From contig JAJCYI010000168.1 in the NCBI GenBank assembly GCA_029263015.1, forward strand, positions 1 through 37,994: DNA of 37,994 nucleotides, given 5' to 3'. The translations under genes were made by a program, and so were the position numbers. A model generated the notes under the pieces. It was given only the letters and a program-made list of their open reading frames with translations. It ran no database searches and was not told the DNA's origin. Below, one piece after another: positions 34,677 to 37,994 of this stretch. The first letter of the stretch is position 1. Every line of letters starts with the position of its first letter. Source of the stretch: Saprospiraceae bacterium (GTDB taxonomy: Bacteria > Bacteroidota > Bacteroidia > Chitinophagales > Saprospiraceae).

Positions 34677-36449
34677 TCAATTCAATTCAAACTTTACTGG
34701 CAGTCGATATTTCACCCTTACCGGTTGCCTCAATGCGTTCAGTCCAGGTTTGAACTTGGGTAGTCGCTGCACGAGCCTGGCTGCCTCTTTGGCACAACCT
34801 CCCCCAATGTCATTCCTGAATTGGACACCGCTCACCCGGCCATCTTTTTCGACGATAAACTCGACAACAACGGTGCCTTCTATTTTTTTCCGCAATGCCT
34901 CTGTCGGGTAATTCATAGTTCTTTTGATGTACCTGCCAATTCTTTTATCAGTACAACTGCGTTCCTTTCCTTCATTGTTGTTTTCACAACCTCGAAAGAT
35001 TGGGTAACGGGAAGTCGATTTCAGCGGAATGGGCTCGTTTGGGTCGGTTACAGGCTTGGCAGGGGCAGTTGTGTTTTGATTGTTTTCGGGCCTTTCTGGA
35101 GTTGGATTAGGTCTATTGTTTCGATCCTGGTTTGTCCCTGAACCAGTATCTGTCGATGGATTGGCAGGTTCGATATATCTGGTGTCTTCTCCGGCCTCAA
35201 TTGCGACGACGGCGTCCAGTTCCAATAGTCGCATTTTTTCCCTCGCATCACCAACGAACCTTCCATTTGGATAAATGTCTGAGTAATCCTTGAGTGCAGC
35301 GACATCATTGGCAGCAATGGCCGCTTCCCAAACACTGGTCTCGATGCTGTCAAGTCTCAGTTTTGCAACCTGGGCAAGTTCCCCGTCGGGGTATTTATCC
35401 AAAAAATCTTCGATTACAATCTTCGATGGATTTTGATTGACTATATGCCAACTTTTAGTTTCATCAACGGAGGCGATGTTGTCACCTGGTCCCAAGTTGG
35501 TCCAAAGCGCCCACGATGCAACAATCATCACCAGCAAGGCGGACATGGCCGATGCCATCTTTCTGAAAGAGCTTGATTTGCGGGGGACATGCAGATTCGA
35601 AGGTTGTGGAGCACTAGGGCTGGGAGACGGAATATATGATCTGGGCTCAGCGGATGGTTGTGGAGGTGGGCTACCTGGAATGCCACTTTGATTTTGGGTT
35701 ACAGTCAAAGCGATGCCAGCCGCAGAAAATTTTTGATCTACACCACTTTCAACCGGGGCAACAGTAATAATCTCGACTTCTTCTTCCAATACGATATTCC
35801 GTTTTCGCTCGATCCCATTTTTTATTTCAATGATCGAAATTTTTAAAACAAGTGGATGTGTGCCCCCGGTCAGGGGTTTTACATAAAATAACCACTCCGT
35901 AAACAAGTCTTTTTCGACAAATTGGACTACGTCGTGGAGGGTGCGGATTTTAAATGCACTACCCTCAGGGTCAAGTAGTTCTACGCCCATCACGTCGGAA
36001 ATTCGGAGGTCTTTCATTATATCTCCTTCCAGTATTTCGAGATCCTCTGTTATTATTTTCCGGTCGAATGCAAGTCGAACAATGCACTTGGTCTCTTCTT
36101 GCAATTTCATTTGATTTGGAATGCGGTACAACACTTCCCCATTGTAGATATCGGGCACTCCTTCTGCGTCTTTGCCACCTGCTTTGTTCAGGTGGACTTC
36201 TTGCAGGCTATCAATAAAATTCAAAAGGTCTTTGCGGATTTTGTTGATCTCGATTGCCGAGTTTTCGTTGCTGATGACACCTTCTAACAATTGTTTCATC
36301 ACTTCCTGATAACGGCCTTCGAGCAGAAGCAGGTCATTGTATGCATCGTTGTTGGGGGAAAGTGCAGCCTTGACCGCTGGCAGCGCTAGGTCGATGCCTT
36401 GCGATGCAATTTCTTTGAGCCTGATTTTTAATTCTTCTATGGTTTCCAT
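34677..36449 (-). CDS. EAD11-like/TonB C-terminal membrane protein
   Basis: A 590-residue membrane protein. Residues 1-88 resemble effector-associated domain 11 (EAD11), with LLLLEGRYQEVMKQLLEGVIS and EINKIRKDLLNFIDSL; EADs are adaptor domains of bacterial conflict systems. Residues about 104-232 form a conserved beta-rich domain (ISDVMGVELLDPEGSAF, FTEWLFYVKPL). A Pro/Ser-rich linker leads to one membrane helix (about 300-317), preceded by basic KSSSFRK, so the N-terminus is cytoplasmic. Two short W/YP-G repeats (about 333-410) follow, then a Thr/Pro/Asn-rich linker and a TonB C-terminal domain (about 482-590; MNYPTEALRKKIEGTVVVEFIVEKDG). It may link an envelope signal to a cytoplasmic EAD partner. 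The EAD assignment is from pattern recognition only. Own promoter at 36484-36514. Confidence 0.75.
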   Translation of the reverse strand: METIEELKIRLKEIASQGIDLALPAVKAALSPNNDAYNDLLLLEGRYQEVMKQLLEGVISNENSAIEINKIRKDLLNFIDSLQEVHLNKAGGKDAEGVPDIYNGEVLYRIPNQMKLQEETKCIVRLAFDRKIITEDLEILEGDIMKDLRISDVMGVELLDPEGSAFKIRTLHDVVQFVEKDLFTEWLFYVKPLTGGTHPLVLKISIIEIKNGIERKRNIVLEEEVEIITVAPVESGVDQKFSAAGIALTVTQNQSGIPGSPPPQPSAEPRSYIPSPSPSAPQPSNLHVPRKSSSFRKMASAMSALLVMIVASWALWTNLGPGDNIASVDETKSWHIVNQNPSKIVIEDFLDKYPDGELAQVAKLRLDSIETSVWEAAIAANDVAALKDYSDIYPNGRFVGDAREKMRLLELDAVVAIEAGEDTRYIEPANPSTDTGSGTNQDRNNRPNPTPERPENNQNTTAPAKPVTDPNEPIPLKSTSRYPIFRGCENNNEGKERSCTDKRIGRYIKRTMNYPTEALRKKIEGTVVVEFIVEKDGRVSGVQFRNDIGGGCAKEAARLVQRLPKFKPGLNALRQPVRVKYRLPVKFELN

Positions 36450-36483
36450 GCAATTGAATTAGGAAGCTTGATTTGTACGCTGT

Positions 36484-36514
36484 CAAAATTAGTCTCTTTG
36501 TAGCGATTGGCAAA
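36484..36514 (-). promoter_or_regulatory. Strong promoter of EAD-TonB/dynamin operon
   Basis: The minus strand carries TTTG at 36511-36514, an ideal 19-bp spacer, and TAATTTTG at 36484-36491, matching the Bacteroidota -33/-7 consensus. Transcription would start near 36477, about 28 nt before the EAD-TonB ATG. This is the best promoter match in the window. Confidence 0.65.
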
Positions 36515-36597
36515 ATAATGAGATGACACCTTTAGAAGTAGTGGAGCGGGAGAGGAAAATGTTCCCTTTAATTTTCAGTAAATAATACCACAATCGC

Positions 36598-37251
36598 TCA
36601 TTCCTCTATTTCGAGAATGCATTGTCGGAGGATGCCTTTTGAGGCCCTGCCGGCGCAGAGCAGCAAATCCAATATGGATAGGTTCGGTAGGAATCCGAGC
36701 CGGTCTTCAAAAACTTGAGAGTAATGATGAGGTTTGAAAGTAGGGTCATCGGCAGGGGCTTTTGGATTGATGGTTCCCCTAAAATCCAGTATCCCTTTTT
36801 CAGGTTTGCGTTCATACTTTCGGGTCAACTCCACATCTATATCTATGCCGATGGTATGAATAAAATAAAGCAAAAGTTCAAAATTGAAATCCCAGGCATA
36901 CTCATACCTTTTGTACATGAAAAATGGCTTCAGGTCATCAATGTAATATTTAAAATATGGAGAGTTGCCATAAGCGGATTTAATTGATTTCCAATGTCTT
37001 GCAGCCCAAGGTTCATCAAAGGCAATGTGGACATCTCGAATGGAAGCTTGGTTGTTTTTACCTTTCCGGAGAGGGATGGACAAACGTTGGACGCCATTGA
37101 CAGTGGCAATGTGGCAGCGGTTGCGGTAAGAGGTTTTTATATAGTTTTCTTGTGCTTCCAGCAGAACCCTGCCATGCATCATCAATTTGACAAAATACTG
37201 CACAGGCGGCATGTACTGCAGTTCAATAAGTATGGTGCTTTTACTTGTCAA
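36598..37251 (-). CDS. WbqC family protein
   Basis: This 217-residue protein matches the WbqC-like family (PF08889), whose members occur in O-antigen and glycan-modification loci; their reaction is not firmly known. Family features: QYMPPVQYFVKLM near the N-terminus, the RNRCHIATVNGVQRLSIPL strand, ASIRDVHIAFDEPWAARHWKSI, and a late HYSQVFEDRLGFLPNLSILDLL that carries the conserved Y-x-Q-x-F segment. No signal peptide is present. Start ATG at 37251. It is unrelated to its neighbours apparently, lying between cytidine deaminase and the EAD-TonB operon. Confidence 0.85.
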   Translation of the reverse strand: MTSKSTILIELQYMPPVQYFVKLMMHGRVLLEAQENYIKTSYRNRCHIATVNGVQRLSIPLRKGKNNQASIRDVHIAFDEPWAARHWKSIKSAYGNSPYFKYYIDDLKPFFMYKRYEYAWDFNFELLLYFIHTIGIDIDVELTRKYERKPEKGILDFRGTINPKAPADDPTFKPHHYSQVFEDRLGFLPNLSILDLLLCAGRASKGILRQCILEIEE

Positions 37252-37327
37252 TCCTGTCTTAATTTAGAGGCGAATATATTCTATTATTCTATCATTTCAT
37301 CATTCATTCTACATTCATCACTCTTCA
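37252..37327. repeat. Low-complexity TATTCT/TCATTC spacer
   Basis: The gap between the cytidine deaminase and WbqC-family genes is dominated by short variants of TATTCTAT and ATTCATC. It resembles the degenerate spacers found elsewhere in the window; no promoter or hairpin stands out. Confidence 0.45.
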
Positions 37328-37810
37328 TTACAAATAACTTCCGTCAAATGCCAATGGCAACATATCATTTCCTTTTTCAAAAATATAAATTTCCCCTGTT
37401 TCCCCTTGAAGAATGACCTTCATAGCATTGCCATTTTTTCTTTCCGTTTCACAAATGACCTGTCTGCAACTGCCACAGGGCAGTGCTGGGCGGTCAATGT
37501 TCTGGGCAGGGTTTAGCACTGTAATGGCAACGGCAATAACTGCTGATTCTGGGAAGCGGTTCGCTGCCGCGATCAGCGCTGAGTGTTCCGCGCAGACACT
37601 GATTGGGTAGGATGCGTTTTCATAATTGGTACTGGTGACGGTTTCCCCGTTTGAAAGAAGGGCCGCTGCTGCTACTTGAAAGTTGGAATAGGGCGCATAA
37701 GCATTTTGCAAAACATTTCTGGCAGCCGTCAGCAATTGTTGATCGGAAGTGGGGAGTTCATCTTCGGAGGCATAAGCGGAGAAGGCAGTTTTTATTTCGA
37801 GTTTCTGCAT
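37328..37810 (-). CDS. cdd: Cytidine deaminase
   Basis: This 160-residue zinc enzyme deaminates cytidine and deoxycytidine to uridine forms in pyrimidine salvage. It has NAYAPYSNFQVAAAALL, the first zinc motif CAEHSALIAAA (histidine-type ligand is Cys here, with the catalytic Glu in CAEH), and the second zinc motif PCGSCRQVI. The length suits the homotetrameric type with a small Bacteroidota N-terminal extension. Start ATG at 37810. It is convergent with no gene and lies next to the right-end repeat. Confidence 0.93.
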   Translation of the reverse strand: MQKLEIKTAFSAYASEDELPTSDQQLLTAARNVLQNAYAPYSNFQVAAAALLSNGETVTSTNYENASYPISVCAEHSALIAAANRFPESAVIAVAITVLNPAQNIDRPALPCGSCRQVICETERKNGNAMKVILQGETGEIYIFEKGNDMLPLAFDGSYL

Positions 37811-37856
37811 AAGGACTGGGTGTTTTTTATAAAATTATGGCGTCACTGCCATATCC

Positions 37857-37994
37857 TAAGTAGGTGGAGTTAAATAATCGACACTTTTGACGAGGTTACC
37901 TGCCTACCGGCAGGCAGGTTTTTTCGTCAGACAAGGCAAAAAAAATTAGCATAGCCATAGCTACGGTCATTTTTTTTAACAAAGTATGGCGGAA
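37857..37994. repeat. MITE-like repeat, right copy with insertion
   Basis: The reverse complement of positions 23-140, with no base differences noticed outside a 20-bp insertion (37899-37918). The window ends inside the element. As the two copies are inverted, homologous recombination between them could flip the 38-kb segment, or the assembly may simply have ended at this repeat. Confidence 0.85.
37899..37918. repeat. 20-bp palindrome nested in right repeat
   Basis: CCTGCCTACCGGCAGGCAGG is almost self-complementary (one mismatched pair) and is absent from the left copy at the equivalent position (after base 98). It appears to be a separate mini-palindrome inserted into, or lost from, the larger element. 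Confidence 0.75.

Overview
The window looks like chromosomal DNA of a Bacteroidota bacterium, most likely of the Saprospiria type. Seen directly: three secreted proteins with type IX secretion (T9SS) C-terminal sorting domains, SprB-type adhesin repeats, GEVED domains, a DUF1800/DUF1501 pair, Bacteroidota-style -7 promoter boxes (TAnnTTTG) just upstream of many genes, and few Shine-Dalgarno sites. No rRNA, tRNA or CRISPR array was found. Both window ends lie inside inverted copies of one ~118-bp repeat, so this is probably a contig that ended at repeats.

Layout. 1-1083: end repeat, then molybdopterin synthase subunits moaD and moaE. 1115-8058: a P-loop kinase-like protein, a large FAD/Fe-S 2-hydroxyacid dehydrogenase, a small helical protein of unknown function, a saccharopine/lysine dehydrogenase-like enzyme and glycerol-3-phosphate dehydrogenase. 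8408-22879: a surface-protein region with DUF1800, a four-helix-bundle cassette between degenerate direct repeats, DUF1501 with a dockerin-like tail, a 1532-residue SprB-repeat protein, a lipoprotein, and a 1604-residue metalloprotease-like protein with three GEVED domains. 22940-25722: a threonine/serine dehydratase, an OmpA-family lipoprotein and a ParE-type toxin-antitoxin pair whose toxin is frameshifted. 26036-28063: groES and groEL. 28130-29158: a REP-associated tyrosine transposase (RAYT) between two directly repeated double-hairpin units. 29210-32168: a T9SS sialidase-like repeat protein, an arsenosugar-type arsenite methyltransferase with a 29-bp hairpin in its leader, and a CDGSH iron-sulfur protein. 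32215-36449: a candidate operon described below. 36598-37810: a WbqC-family protein and cytidine deaminase, followed by the second end repeat.

The most interesting locus is 32215-36514 (minus strand). A strong promoter precedes a protein that joins an apparent effector-associated domain (EAD11-like), a conserved beta-rich domain, one membrane helix, a periplasmic repeat region and a TonB C-terminal domain. Next come a dynamin-like GTPase and, only 9 bp later, a DUF433/DUF5615 toxin-antitoxin pair with an ATGA overlap. This arrangement would suit an envelope-sensing conflict or stress system; that is inference, not shown by the sequence.

The window is also rich in unrelated perfect palindromes between genes and in degenerate 5-10 bp direct-repeat spacers just upstream of genes. 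Both suggest active small repeat elements, with the RAYT a candidate mobiliser for one family.
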